A stretch of 36,423 nucleotides of DNA from Umezawaea beigongshangensis (lineage in GTDB: Bacteria; Actinomycetota; Actinomycetes; Mycobacteriales; Pseudonocardiaceae): contig NZ_JAEIOJ010000022.1 in NCBI RefSeq assembly GCF_016464305.1, positions 1 to 36,423 on the forward strand. The letters are read 5' to 3'. How positions within the stretch are numbered: the stretch's first letter is position 1; each line of letters starts with the position of its first letter. The notes under the pieces are model-generated. The model made no database searches and was not told the DNA's origin. It worked only from the letters and a program-made list of their open reading frames with translations. The position numbers and the translations under genes are program-made. Of the stretch, positions 1 through 6,235 are shown piece by piece.

Positions 1-46
1 CTTTTAATCCGCGGGTTCGGGGTTCGATCCCCCGGCGGCCCACCAC
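1..46 (+). other. attL core: 3' half of tRNA-Lys(TTT)
   Basis: Identical over 46 bases to the last 46 bases of the window. It reads as the 3' part of a tRNA: anticodon loop CTTTTAA (anticodon TTT at 3-5), the 3' strand of the anticodon stem TCCGC, a T-arm CGGGG-TTCGATC-CCCCG, acceptor strand GCGGCCC, discriminator A and CCA. The 5' half of the tRNA must lie just outside the window, so this copy is probably the one that keeps the functional tRNA. Integration into the 3' end of a tRNA gene is typical of tyrosine integrases, and one is encoded beside the other copy. The tRNA identity rests on the loop and stem geometry, since the 5' half cannot be seen. Confidence 0.93.
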
Positions 47-85
47 TTGACCAGCAGAAATACGGTCACGTAGATCGACCGCGAC

Positions 86-123
86 GTGTGCGCACCTCGA
101 TGTGTGCACGCCGTGTGCACGGG
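86..123 (+). repeat. Arm-like GTGTGCACG repeats next to attL
   Basis: GTGTGCACG occurs at 102-110 and 113-121, with the related GTGTGCGCAC just before them. The same nonamer occurs at 36250-36258, close to attR. On the circular phage these copies would lie on both sides of attP in one orientation, the arrangement expected of integrase arm-type or accessory binding sites. That function is inferred from position only. Confidence 0.45.
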
Positions 124-150
124 CCGTCCGTGACGTGAGCCGAGCAGCAG

Positions 151-183
151 AGAGGCCGCCGCCCAACTTGGGCGGCGGCCTCT
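151..183. terminator. Hairpin terminator after the DUF397 gene
   Basis: Perfect 16-base inverted repeat (151-166 and 168-183) around a single central base, realistically a 13-14 bp GC stem with a small loop. It lies 16 bases past the stop of the minus-strand DUF397 gene and before attL. There is no long T tract, which is common in high-GC actinomycetes. It would stop the XRE/DUF397 transcript from running into the host tRNA and could also block host readthrough. Confidence 0.75.
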
Positions 184-198
184 CCGTGTTAGGCGTGA

Positions 199-387
199 TC
201 AGCGGTCGAGCTGATCGCCCTTCACGTGAAGCAGCAGGTCTACCCACGCAGCCCTGTCGAACTGAAGGATCGGACCAGCGACGTTCTTCGAGTCGCGGAT
301 CATGACCCTGACAGGCGTCAGGTGAACTTCTACGCAGTTCCCGCCGTTGCCATTGCTGCGGCTGCTCTTCTTCCATCGGGTCGCCAT
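199..387 (-). CDS. DUF397 domain protein
   Basis: 62 residues. The sequence carries the DUF397 signature: W-K-K-S-S-R-S-N near residues 5-12, G-G-N-C-V-E-V near 15-21, then V-x-I-R-D-S-K and a C-terminal W. DUF397 proteins are small actinomycete proteins that are usually encoded next to an XRE-DUF5753 regulator, as in the WhiJ/BldB-type loci of Streptomyces, and they are thought to modulate that partner. The same arrangement is present here. The gene starts 9 bases after the stop of the upstream regulator, with GGAGG close before its ATG, so the two are co-transcribed. A hairpin follows at 151-183. Molecular role on a prophage is unknown; regulation of host development or of the adjacent divergent operon is possible. 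Confidence 0.88.
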   Translation of the reverse strand: MATRWKKSSRSNGNGGNCVEVHLTPVRVMIRDSKNVAGPILQFDRAAWVDLLLHVKGDQLDR

Positions 388-396
388 GCGGCCCTC

Positions 397-1239
397 CTAC
401 GTGAGTTCGCGTCTAACCCGATTGATCAGCCCCACCGTCTCCGCCGGGCCAAGGGCTGATCCGAGGAGCCTCTCAAACGTCAGGCTATAGCCCGCGACCT
501 GCGCCGGGTGGTCAAGGTAATGAGCCGTTGTCAGGTCTTCGAGGTACACGATCCGCACGTCGAACGGATCTGGTAGCTCCAACACGACAAACGACGAGCC
601 CATCGCGGGGTGAGCGCCCACAGCGAATGGCAGCACGTGCACCTCTACGTTGGGCAGCTCGGTCAGCTCCACCAGGCGGCCGAGCTGCGCGGCCATCGCT
701 GTAGCGCCGCCGACAGGGCGGCGAATCACCGCCTCGTTGATCACGGCAATGAGGTGCGGCGGATCGTCTCCCGTCAGCACCGCCTGTCGTTCAGCCCGAC
801 CGGCGACCAGGCGATCAACCTCAGCTGGCGGCCTGGTCGGATCGGCTGCCAGCGTCACCGCGCGGGTGTAGTCCGGGTGCTGGAGCAGACCCGGCACCAG
901 CTCAGTCTCGTACGTTCGGACCGCGTCGGCCGCCTGTTCGAGGCCGGCGAACTTCATCGCCCAGTCCGACACGCGATAGGTCGACCGTCGACGCGAGTCC
1001 CGTGCCAGCCCGCGCAGCTGCTCCAGCTGGTCAGGACCCAGGGCGAACAGGCGTCCAAGGGCATCGACCTCCAAGGCGGTGAGCGACCCCTTGCCGTTCT
1101 CAATACGGCTGATCTTGCTCAGGTCACAGCCCAGCACCCTGGCGAGATCCTCGCGCCGCACTCCCTGTGCAGCCTCGCGCAGGTCGCGTACAGCGATCCC
1201 GAGCAAGAGTTTGCTCACCACTGGATTGGCTGTCGGCAT
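397..1239 (-). CDS. XRE-family regulator with DUF5753 domain
   Basis: 280 residues from the chosen ATG; a second ATG nine bases earlier (start 1248) touches the AGGAGG box directly and is therefore less likely. N-terminal helix-turn-helix at about residues 15-65 (R-E-D-L-A-R-V-L-G-C-D-L-S-K-I-S-R-I-E-N-G is the recognition part), followed by a DUF5753 domain containing the typical Y-E-T-x-L-V-P-G-L-L-Q-x-x-x-Y motif and a V-H-V-L-P-F segment. Such proteins are DNA-binding regulators common in actinomycetes and act with small DUF397 proteins, one of which follows. It is divergent from the plus-strand operon starting at 1519. The 18-base palindrome in between is a good candidate for its own operator. 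Family assignment is secure; target and effector are unknown. Confidence 0.92.
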   Translation of the reverse strand: MPTANPVVSKLLLGIAVRDLREAAQGVRREDLARVLGCDLSKISRIENGKGSLTALEVDALGRLFALGPDQLEQLRGLARDSRRRSTYRVSDWAMKFAGLEQAADAVRTYETELVPGLLQHPDYTRAVTLAADPTRPPAEVDRLVAGRAERQAVLTGDDPPHLIAVINEAVIRRPVGGATAMAAQLGRLVELTELPNVEVHVLPFAVGAHPAMGSSFVVLELPDPFDVRIVYLEDLTTAHYLDHPAQVAGYSLTFERLLGSALGPAETVGLINRVRRELT

Positions 1240-1518
1240 GGTCGCCATCCTCCTGTCTTCGATCTGCACATGCGGATAAATCACCCAGACGGACGACGCC
1301 TCACCGCTGTTAACTCGCATATGCGAGTTGTAGCGTGCGAGTTGCACATCACAGCCCCGCACACGCCGTCCGATCGGGCCAGCTCCCACGGAGCGATCGG
1401 ACGTCGCGCCGGACCCGCACGTGCGCCCCCTCGGGAGTGCGCCGCGGCGCCCGGTGACGGAGCGGCGAGCTGGCCTGCTGCGGCCTGGCTCGTCGCTCCC
1501 CCAACGTTGGGAGGCACG
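1240..1518. promoter_or_regulatory. Divergent regulatory region with 18-base palindrome
   Basis: 279 bases separate the minus-strand XRE-DUF5753 gene from the plus-strand operon. The region contains the perfect palindrome AACTCGCATATGCGAGTT at 1312-1329. Its right half TGCGAGTT is repeated at 1336-1343, 14 bases further on. This looks like an operator with an extra half-site for one of the two flanking HTH proteins. I could not pick convincing -10/-35 boxes in either direction. The right part (about 1350-1498) holds no gene that I can support. Confidence 0.65.
1500..1511. promoter_or_regulatory. 12-base palindrome over the leader of the 1519 gene
   Basis: CCCAACGTTGGG is a perfect palindrome that ends within the GGGAGG ribosome-binding box of the plus-strand HTH gene (GTG at 1519). 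A bound protein, or RNA pairing, here would block expression of the operon. It may be an autoregulatory site for that HTH protein; this is inference. Confidence 0.45.
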
Positions 1519-1995
1519 GTGACAGATCACGAAATTCGCCGCGCGCTTGGGATCGAACTACGAACCCGTCGCGACGAGCACGGATGGACGCGCGCCGAGC
1601 TGGCCGAGCGCACGCTGGGCACCGTGTCCGCCCGAGCGCTGGAGGCGTACGAGACCGGGGATCGGCAAGTGACCGTCGGCACCCTGCTCCGGCTGGGCAC
1701 CGCGCTCGGTGTGCGCGCCGACGTGGTGCTGGCCGCGGTCATCAGGCGAGTGCGGATGCCCGAGGCGCTCGATCTCCGCGTCGACCTGCACGCCCTCGCG
1801 TACGGCCCCGCCGAGGACCTCCTGCCGCTACGTCGATGGGCAGCGCTGCACCTGTCGATGCTGACCAGCGCAGACCCCCCGTACGTGTACCTCCCGCCCG
1901 CCGCAGTGAGCGCCCTCGCTCAGCTGTGCCAGGTTGACGTCGAGGAGCTGCTGCACCTCGTGGGTGCTGCCACGTCATCTGGAGAGCAGCCGTGA
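1519..1995 (+). CDS. XRE-family HTH protein, first gene of attL operon
   Basis: 158 residues from a GTG with GGGAGG four bases upstream. Residues about 5-65 form an XRE-type helix-turn-helix (R-T-R-R-D-E-H-G-W-T-R-A-E-L-A-E-R-T followed by A-L-E-A-Y-E-T-G-D-R-Q-V-T). The C-terminal half is helical, with a short segment V-D-V-E-E-L-L-H-L-V near the end, and has no family I recognise. The open frame extends far upstream, but that part is antisense to the XRE-DUF5753 gene and lacks a ribosome site. It is the first of seven closely packed genes; its stop TGA overlaps the GTG of the next gene. It probably regulates this operon or the divergent XRE/DUF397 pair. Function beyond DNA binding is unknown. 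Confidence 0.8.
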   Translation: MTDHEIRRALGIELRTRRDEHGWTRAELAERTLGTVSARALEAYETGDRQVTVGTLLRLGTALGVRADVVLAAVIRRVRMPEALDLRVDLHALAYGPAEDLLPLRRWAALHLSMLTSADPPYVYLPPAAVSALAQLCQVDVEELLHLVGAATSSGEQP

Positions 1996-2621
1996 CGGCG
2001 GGAGCAACTGGCGTGCTCGCCGTACTCGCCCTCGTAGTGCTGGGCGCCGTCGGCTGGGTCGTTCTCCACGTGCACCGCGAGGTGTTGCGCCGCCGCCAGG
2101 TCGCCCGTGTACGGGCTGCACTCGGCGCGCTTCCGCACCTGCTGGTGCCCCGATCCTCGGCGGAGGCGAGCGACACCGCGCACCTCGCCTCCGCCGGGCT
2201 CAGCCGCGGCGTGCTCCACGGCACGTGGTCCTGGTCGTGGTCTGCGTACCTCACCCGGATCGAACGCGACCGCGCTCCAGCCCGATCTCTCGCCGAGAGG
2301 TGTGGCTGGCGAGTGACGACCTCGGGGGTACTACCCCCCGATGCCCCCGAGGTCGTCCTAGACCACCCGGTCAGCCGCAGCGAGCACGCGCGGCCTGACC
2401 ACCGGCCGCCGGGCGACGGCCGGTTATGCGCGGCGCGAGCGGGTGACAGCGCATCTCTACCTGGTCACGCGCTCCCCGCTCCCGCCGTGCCCTGCACCAC
2501 CCCAGACCACCGGCCGCCCCCCGCATGTGCGGCCGGTGATGAGTGGCGGGGGCGGATCGCAGCGCGACGACCTGACACCCGCGCTCTCCGCCCCCGCCCC
2601 GCACACAGGAGGGCATCGTGA
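1992..2621 (+). CDS. Small membrane-anchored protein of unknown function
   Basis: 209 residues if read to the first stop. The GTG start overlaps the stop of the HTH gene (GTGA), indicating translational coupling. Residues about 5-26 form one membrane helix (V-L-A-V-L-A-L-V-V-L-G-A-V-G-W-V-V-L) followed by R-R-R-Q, suggesting N-out/C-in anchoring. Residues 30-110 look like normal coding sequence. The last 90 or so are rich in Arg and Pro, use rarer codons including CTA, CGA and one TTA at 2424-2426, and are crossed by a perfect inverted repeat at 2315-2357. The C-terminal part may therefore be poorly conserved or decayed. The frame does close as TGA overlapping the GTG of the next gene, which argues that it is still read. 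No function assigned. Confidence 0.6.
   Translation: MTAGATGVLAVLALVVLGAVGWVVLHVHREVLRRRQVARVRAALGALPHLLVPRSSAEASDTAHLASAGLSRGVLHGTWSWSWSAYLTRIERDRAPARSLAERCGWRVTTSGVLPPDAPEVVLDHPVSRSEHARPDHRPPGDGRLCAARAGDSASLPGHALPAPAVPCTTPDHRPPPACAAGDEWRGRIAARRPDTRALRPRPAHRRAS
2315..2357. repeat. Perfect 14-base inverted repeat inside a coding frame
   Basis: GACGACCTCGGGGG at 2315-2328 is matched by CCCCCGAGGTCGTC at 2344-2357 with a 15-base loop. It resembles a strong actinomycete hairpin terminator or attenuator, yet sits within the open frame of the membrane protein gene. It could limit readthrough to the five downstream genes. Confidence 0.6.
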
Positions 2622-2941
2622 CGCTGCTGCTGCCCGGCGACGTGGTCGCCGCGACCCTGTTCCCCGAGCTGCAACGCCTGCTCGACGCGCGCTGGCGGTT
2701 CCTGCCCATCGAGCCCGGCACCCGCCAAGTCGACGGCGTCCGGCTGTGGCCGGGCCGCTGGCGCGACGGCATCCGCGTCGCCAGCGCCACCGACGCGCTC
2801 GGCATCCGCACCGACCCGGACGGCGGCCTGGTGTGGGAGCTGACCGGCCTGCTGCCGGAGGTCGTGGACGAGCTGCTGGAGCTGCCCCCGCCCGGCACGC
2901 GCCTCGCGCCGCACCTGGTGATCGGCCGGGGGCCGCGATGA
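2618..2941 (+). CDS. Conserved-looking actinophage protein, unknown function
   Basis: 107 residues, GTG start overlapping the preceding stop (GTGA) with an AGGAGGG box a few bases upstream. Composition is globular and acidic, with aromatic residues W-R-F near 26-28 and W near 45, 49 and 73, and an acidic helix E-V-V-D-E-L-L-E-L near 80-88. No signal peptide, membrane segment or metal-binding motif is seen. Third gene of the 1519-3937 operon; its TGA overlaps the ATG of the next gene. I do not recognise a family. Confidence 0.78.
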   Translation: MTLLLPGDVVAATLFPELQRLLDARWRFLPIEPGTRQVDGVRLWPGRWRDGIRVASATDALGIRTDPDGGLVWELTGLLPEVVDELLELPPPGTRLAPHLVIGRGPR

Positions 2942-3168
2942 GCCGCACGTGCGACGGGCGCGGCCTGCTCGTCATCGACCCCGTGCGCCAGAGCGGCGGC
3001 GGCGACCCGATCACGACCCGGTGCCCCGGCTGCGACCGCTGCCGTCCCCCCGTCGGCACGATCGAGTGGGCGCGCGGGGTCATAGCGCGGGCACTGGCCC
3101 TACCACCTCCGGACGGTGACGACCGTCCGGCCGATGAGAACAGCCCACGACCGAAGGACCTGTCTTGA
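2938..3168 (+). CDS. Small Cys-rich (zinc-ribbon-like) protein
   Basis: 76 residues, ATG overlapping the upstream TGA. A C-P-G-C-D-R-C cluster lies near residues 30-36, with another Cys at residue 5, enough for one small metal site. The rest is Pro/Asp-rich and probably flexible. The gene belongs to the coupled operon starting at 1519; its TGA overlaps a TTG that starts the next small gene. Proteins of this kind are common in actinophages and usually bind nucleic acids or proteins, but nothing more specific can be said. Confidence 0.72.
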   Translation: MSRTCDGRGLLVIDPVRQSGGGDPITTRCPGCDRCRPPVGTIEWARGVIARALALPPPDGDDRPADENSPRPKDLS

Positions 3169-3329
3169 CCCAGTCACACCGGCGGACCGCCCGCGCCGCC
3201 TGCGCTCTGGCCGTCGTCCTGTCCGCAGCACTCACCAGCAGCAGCTCGGCGCACGACCACACCACCGCGGCGACGCTCGACGCGCAGACGCGGGACACCG
3301 CCGCGCGGGCGGGCGTCGAGGGCGGCTGA
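3165..3329 (+). CDS. Predicted small secreted peptide (54 aa)
   Basis: Starts at a TTG overlapping the previous TGA, with AAGGA 7-8 bases upstream. The 54 residues have a textbook signal peptide: basic region R-R-T-A-R-A-A, hydrophobic core C-A-L-A-V-V-L-S-A-A-L, then T-S-S-S-S-A and a likely signal peptidase cut after A28. That would release a peptide of about 26 residues rich in His, Thr, Ala and Asp, ending G-V-E-G-G. No lipobox is placed correctly for a lipoprotein. A secreted peptide within a regulator-led prophage operon could be a signal, a competitor-directed factor or a surface-binding factor; this is inference. The use of TTG and the small size lower confidence somewhat. Confidence 0.62.
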   Translation: MTQSHRRTARAACALAVVLSAALTSSSSAHDHTTAATLDAQTRDTAARAGVEGG

Positions 3330-3343
3330 GAGAGGATGCAGGG

Positions 3344-3571
3344 GTGAAGGTACGAGAATTCGGCAAGTGGCTGAACGCCGAGATCGAGCAGCTCGATCAC
3401 GACGAGATCGTCGAGGTGATCGACCGGGTCGACCCCGAGCGGCTGCCCAACCACGTGGTCACTCGCGTCCGGTTCGCCAACAAGGCGACCGCCTCGGTCG
3501 GTGTCATGGCCGTGCGCGGCCCCGGAGCACCCCGGCACGAGCCGTACATCCTCCCCCGAGAGGTGTTCTGA
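3344..3571 (+). CDS. Small acidic protein, unknown function
   Basis: 75 residues from GTG with AGAGGA a few bases before. N-terminal helix rich in acidic residues (N-A-E-I-E-Q-L-D-H-D-E-I-V-E-V-I-D-R-V), followed by a short beta-like part with T-R-V-R-F-A-N-K and a C-terminal P-Y-I-L-P-R-E-V-F. No Cys, membrane or signal sequence. It sits 14 bases after the secreted peptide gene and 2 bases before the next gene, so it is part of the same operon. Not recognised. Confidence 0.72.
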   Translation: MKVREFGKWLNAEIEQLDHDEIVEVIDRVDPERLPNHVVTRVRFANKATASVGVMAVRGPGAPRHEPYILPREVF

Positions 3572-3573
3572 CC

Positions 3574-3792
3574 ATGCGCAACGACAGGTTCCGCGACCTC
3601 GTGGAGCGCGTGGTCCACGACCACCCCGACGTGACCGGGATCGAACGGGTGAGCCTCGGCCGGGAGGGCGACGTCCTCCGGGTGAACTTCACCGACGGCA
3701 CCCAGTTCGACCTGATGATCACCAACACCAGCCCGCCCGGCGGTGACGACCACTCCAAGCCCGAGACCGTCGTGACCAAGGAGCGACCGTAG
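3574..3792 (+). CDS. Small acidic protein, unknown function
   Basis: 72 residues from ATG, directly behind the previous gene. The order looks like helix (D-R-F-R-D-L-V-E-R-V-V) then beta hairpin (I-E-R-V-S-L-G and L-R-V-N-F-T-D-G-T-Q-F-D-L-M-I) and a polar tail. This resembles small phage alpha-beta proteins but gives no family. Codon use is typical of the neighbours. Sixth gene of the operon. Confidence 0.72.
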   Translation: MRNDRFRDLVERVVHDHPDVTGIERVSLGREGDVLRVNFTDGTQFDLMITNTSPPGGDDHSKPETVVTKERP

Positions 3793-3808
3793 GGAGGAGG
3801 TGAGACAC

Positions 3809-3937
3809 ATGGCGACCGGACGGTGTCCCGACTGCGACAGCGTGGCAGCAGATGCACCGGGCGACAGGGTGAGCGAGCACCAGGTCGGCGGACCCGGCAC
3901 CGCGAGGTGCAGCGGTAGCGGCAAGACCGCTAAGTGA
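3809..3937 (+). CDS. Tiny Cys-containing protein (42 aa)
   Basis: 42 residues from ATG, with an excellent GGGAGGAGG box eight bases upstream. It has C-P-D-C near residues 6-9 and a third Cys at 34, and ends S-G-S-G-K-T-A-K. It is the last gene of the operon and is followed within 20 bases by a strong terminator. A GTG nine bases earlier is in frame but overlaps the ribosome box. The strong ribosome site and closing position support translation; function unknown. Confidence 0.6.
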   Translation: MATGRCPDCDSVAADAPGDRVSEHQVGGPGTARCSGSGKTAK

Positions 3938-3954
3938 TGTCCGAAACGCAGGAT

Positions 3955-3992
3955 GAGGCCCCCGCCACCGGCGAACCGGTGGCGGGGGCCTC
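3955..3992. terminator. Strong bidirectional terminator
   Basis: Perfect 17-base stem, GAGGCCCCCGCCACCGG at 3955-3971 and its complement at 3976-3992, closed by a CGAA tetraloop. It lies between the end of the plus-strand operon (3937) and the end of the minus-strand holin gene (4007), which converge here, so it probably serves both. Confidence 0.9.
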
Positions 3993-4006
3993 GTGCTGTG
4001 TCAGCT

Positions 4007-4318
4007 CTACAGCTGCACGCCACCGCCGGGGATCGGCACCAGCGGAACGCCGGTGTCGTCGCGCGGGTCGACGAGCGGGGTCACCCGCGGCTCGGCCTGG
4101 CGCACGATGCCGGTCGCGACGAGCACCGCGGTGACCGCGGTGACCACGGCGGGGAGCACGCCGAGCAGGCCGGTGATCGCGTCGCCCTGCGCGGCGGTGA
4201 CCACGCCCCAGCCGACGAGCGCGGCGACGATCGAGCCGAGCGCGGTGATCGCACCGCCCAGACCGCGCGCGGCGGCGACGAGCGGGCGGGGACGGGTGGA
4301 CAGATCAAGCTGGCTCAT
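4007..4318 (-). CDS. Putative holin
   Basis: 103 residues with two predicted membrane helices at about 20-43 and 49-71, a short polar N-terminus and a charged C-terminal tail (P-R-V-T-P-L-V-D-P-R-D-D). The layout fits a class II holin, which makes holes in the cell membrane to let the endolysin reach the peptidoglycan. The ATG overlaps the TGA of the upstream endolysin gene (ATGA), so the two are translated in a coupled fashion. It is the last gene of the long leftward operon. The call rests on topology and position, not on a specific motif. Confidence 0.78.
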   Translation of the reverse strand: MSQLDLSTRPRPLVAAARGLGGAITALGSIVAALVGWGVVTAAQGDAITGLLGVLPAVVTAVTAVLVATGIVRQAEPRVTPLVDPRDDTGVPLVPIPGGGVQL

Positions 4319-5391
4319 CAGGCCGTGGTCCTCTCGGTGGTGGTGTCGGCGGCCTCCTGGCCGTCGTCGTGCAGTCGCCGCGACAGCTCGTCGACCACGC
4401 GGCCGGCCTGGTCGGCGGCGTGCTCGCCCAGCACGGCGACCATCGCCGGGGCGACGTGCGCGAGCAGCCGCGCGGTCAGCTCCTCGGCCAGGCCGGCGGT
4501 GGCCCTGGCGACCGCGGTGTCGATGCGGTCGCCCAGCGCGTCGGCGGTGATCTCCGGGTTCTGGGCGACCTGGGCCAGGACCTCGTTCTGCGCGCTCTGC
4601 CCGGCGAGCACCCGCGCGAGGGCGTCGCCGTTGCGCCAGATCGCGTCGTGCAGGGTCTGCCCTCCCGGCGCGTTGGCCGACTCCGCGAGAAAGGCGTTCA
4701 GCCGGTCGAGCTTGGCGCGGTCGTTGTCCGTGAACATGTCGTCGTCCTCTCCACCCAGCAGGGTGCTCAGTGCGATGTCGGACTCGTTGACGTCGAGCCC
4801 GGACGAGGTGATGCCGCGGACCAGGTGCAGGCCCTCGGAGGTGAACTGGTGCACGTCGGTGCGGCCGACGTAGTACGGGATCGCGCCCCGGCCGCCGGAG
4901 TTGCTGCCGTAGGACGCGATCCAGATGACCAGGCCGGGGACGTCCCAGCGGTCCGGCCGCAGCTCGGCCGCCCACGACGCGCTCATGTAGATCGCCACGC
5001 GCTGCTGGCCGATGCGCTCCTGGAGCCGACGCAGGAACCGGACGCCGAAGTCCGCGGACTTCGTGCCCGGCTCCTCCAGGTCCAGCGCCGGGGGCAGCGT
5101 GCCCGGCCCGCGGCAGCCGAGCCGGATCACCTCGGCCGCGAGCACGTCGGCCTGCGCGATCGGATCACCGGGCAGCGCGTAGCCGTACAGGCCGGGCGCG
5201 ATGCCGACGCTCCGCGCGCCGGCCACGGTCGGATCGGCTGGCGCCGGTGTCCGCGCGGCGTTGTTGGCGAACGCGATGCGCGTGCCGTTGGTGGCCTTGA
5301 CCCAGCAGTACTCGACGCCGGACCTCCTGACGGCGGGCCAGTCCTGGACGTTCTGGTAGATGCGGAACACGTCAATGCCTCTGGCAGGCAC
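4318..5391 (-). CDS. Endolysin, GH25 muramidase
   Basis: 357 residues from GTG with GAGGTGA upstream. The first 210 residues form a glycoside hydrolase family 25 domain: G-I-D-V-F at 5-9, W-V-K-A-T-N-G-T at 30-37, P-G-L-Y-G-Y at 66-71, the catalytic D-L-E-E at 104-107, I-Y-M-S at 134-137, W-I-A-S-Y at 157-161, H-Q-F at 181-183 and a further D200 in L-D-V-N. The enzyme cleaves the beta-1,4 bond between N-acetylmuramic acid and N-acetylglucosamine. The C-terminal 145 residues are acidic and helical with no known wall-binding repeat; they may aid multimerisation or wall targeting. No signal peptide, so export relies on the holin. Confidence 0.95.
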   Translation of the reverse strand: MPARGIDVFRIYQNVQDWPAVRRSGVEYCWVKATNGTRIAFANNAARTPAPADPTVAGARSVGIAPGLYGYALPGDPIAQADVLAAEVIRLGCRGPGTLPPALDLEEPGTKSADFGVRFLRRLQERIGQQRVAIYMSASWAAELRPDRWDVPGLVIWIASYGSNSGGRGAIPYYVGRTDVHQFTSEGLHLVRGITSSGLDVNESDIALSTLLGGEDDDMFTDNDRAKLDRLNAFLAESANAPGGQTLHDAIWRNGDALARVLAGQSAQNEVLAQVAQNPEITADALGDRIDTAVARATAGLAEELTARLLAHVAPAMVAVLGEHAADQAGRVVDELSRRLHDDGQEAADTTTERTTA

Positions 5392-5395
5392 GGGG

Positions 5396-6235
5396 TCACC
5401 TCACGGTGGGCAGTAGGGGCGGGGGCGGGTCGGTGGTGGATGGAGCAGGCGGCGGGATCGCCGTCTCGGTCTGGGTGGTGCAGGCGTCGCCCGCGTCCTC
5501 GGTGACGCCGTCGGTGTAGGTCACGCGCCACCGGCAGTCGACGACCTCGGCGCGCTGCACGCCGCGGCCGGGCCGTCCGCTCGGCAGCGGCCCGACGTCC
5601 TGAGTAGTTCCGTCGGTGTAGGTCAGCACCAGGCGGCCGTCGACGATCGCGCTCGACGCGATCCCGCGGCCGTCTGCGCCGTCTGCGCCGTCTGCGCCGT
5701 TGGCGCCGTCGCGGCCGGCGTCGCCCACGATCGGGCCGAGATCCTCGGCGGTGCCGTCGGTGTAGGCCAGGATCAGGCGGTCGCCGACGATGGAGCTGGA
5801 CGCCACGCCACGCCCGGACTCGCCGTTCGTGCCGTCGCGGCCGGCGTCACCGACCACCCGCCCCTTGTCCTCGGTCGTGCCGTCGGAGTAGGCCACGATC
5901 AGGTGGCCGCCCTCGATGGCGGTACCGACGATCCCGCGCGGCACCGGTGCAGGATCGCTCTCCGGTGGCTGCACCACCGGCACGCCGCCGAGCCGCTCCA
6001 CCTGATCGGCCAGGGCCTGCGCGGCAGCGTGGCTGTCGGCAGCCTGCTGGCTCAGCGTGGTGATCGCGGCGGCCTGCGCCGAGTTGTCCGCGCGGAAGGC
6101 CGCGACGGCGACGGCGACCAGGGCCAGGCCAAGCACGAGCAGGCCGAGCAGCGCCCACACCAGGCGGTGCCCGCGAGGGTCCGCGGCACGATCGGCGCTG
6201 CGGTCGAGCACGTCCTGCAGTCGGGTGTCGGTCAC
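5396..6235 (-). CDS. Membrane-anchored protein with collagen-like spacers
   Basis: 279 residues, GTG overlapping the upstream TGA. A single membrane helix at about 25-47, a helical/coiled segment at 50-83 (A-A-I-T-T-L-S-Q-Q-A-A-D), then four related units beginning near residues 100, 142, 189 and 224. Each unit reads R-G-[IV]-x5-[IV]-x2-x-[LW]-x-[VL]-x-Y-[ST]-D-G-[TV]-x-[EQ]-D, and units 1-3 are joined by collagen-like G-x-y stretches (G-A-D-G-A-D-G-A-D-G). The C-terminus is Pro/Thr-rich. Similar short beta repeats with Gly-x-y linkers occur in phage tail fibres, but the membrane anchor and location between lysis genes make a lysis or cell-surface role possible. Function unresolved. Confidence 0.82.
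   Translation of the reverse strand: MTDTRLQDVLDRSADRAADPRGHRLVWALLGLLVLGLALVAVAVAAFRADNSAQAAAITTLSQQAADSHAAAQALADQVERLGGVPVVQPPESDPAPVPRGIVGTAIEGGHLIVAYSDGTTEDKGRVVGDAGRDGTNGESGRGVASSSIVGDRLILAYTDGTAEDLGPIVGDAGRDGANGADGADGADGRGIASSAIVDGRLVLTYTDGTTQDVGPLPSGRPGRGVQRAEVVDCRWRVTYTDGVTEDAGDACTTQTETAIPPPAPSTTDPPPPLLPTVR

Noticed and set aside
610-1518. Long upstream extension of the plus-strand HTH gene
   Set aside because: Antisense to the clear XRE-DUF5753 gene, with no family features and no ribosome site; the GTG at 1519 is a good start.
2443-2937. Upstream extension of the small Cys-rich gene at 2938
   Set aside because: This part is out of frame with, and overlaps, the better supported gene at 2618-2941; the ATG at 2938 overlaps its stop as elsewhere in the operon.
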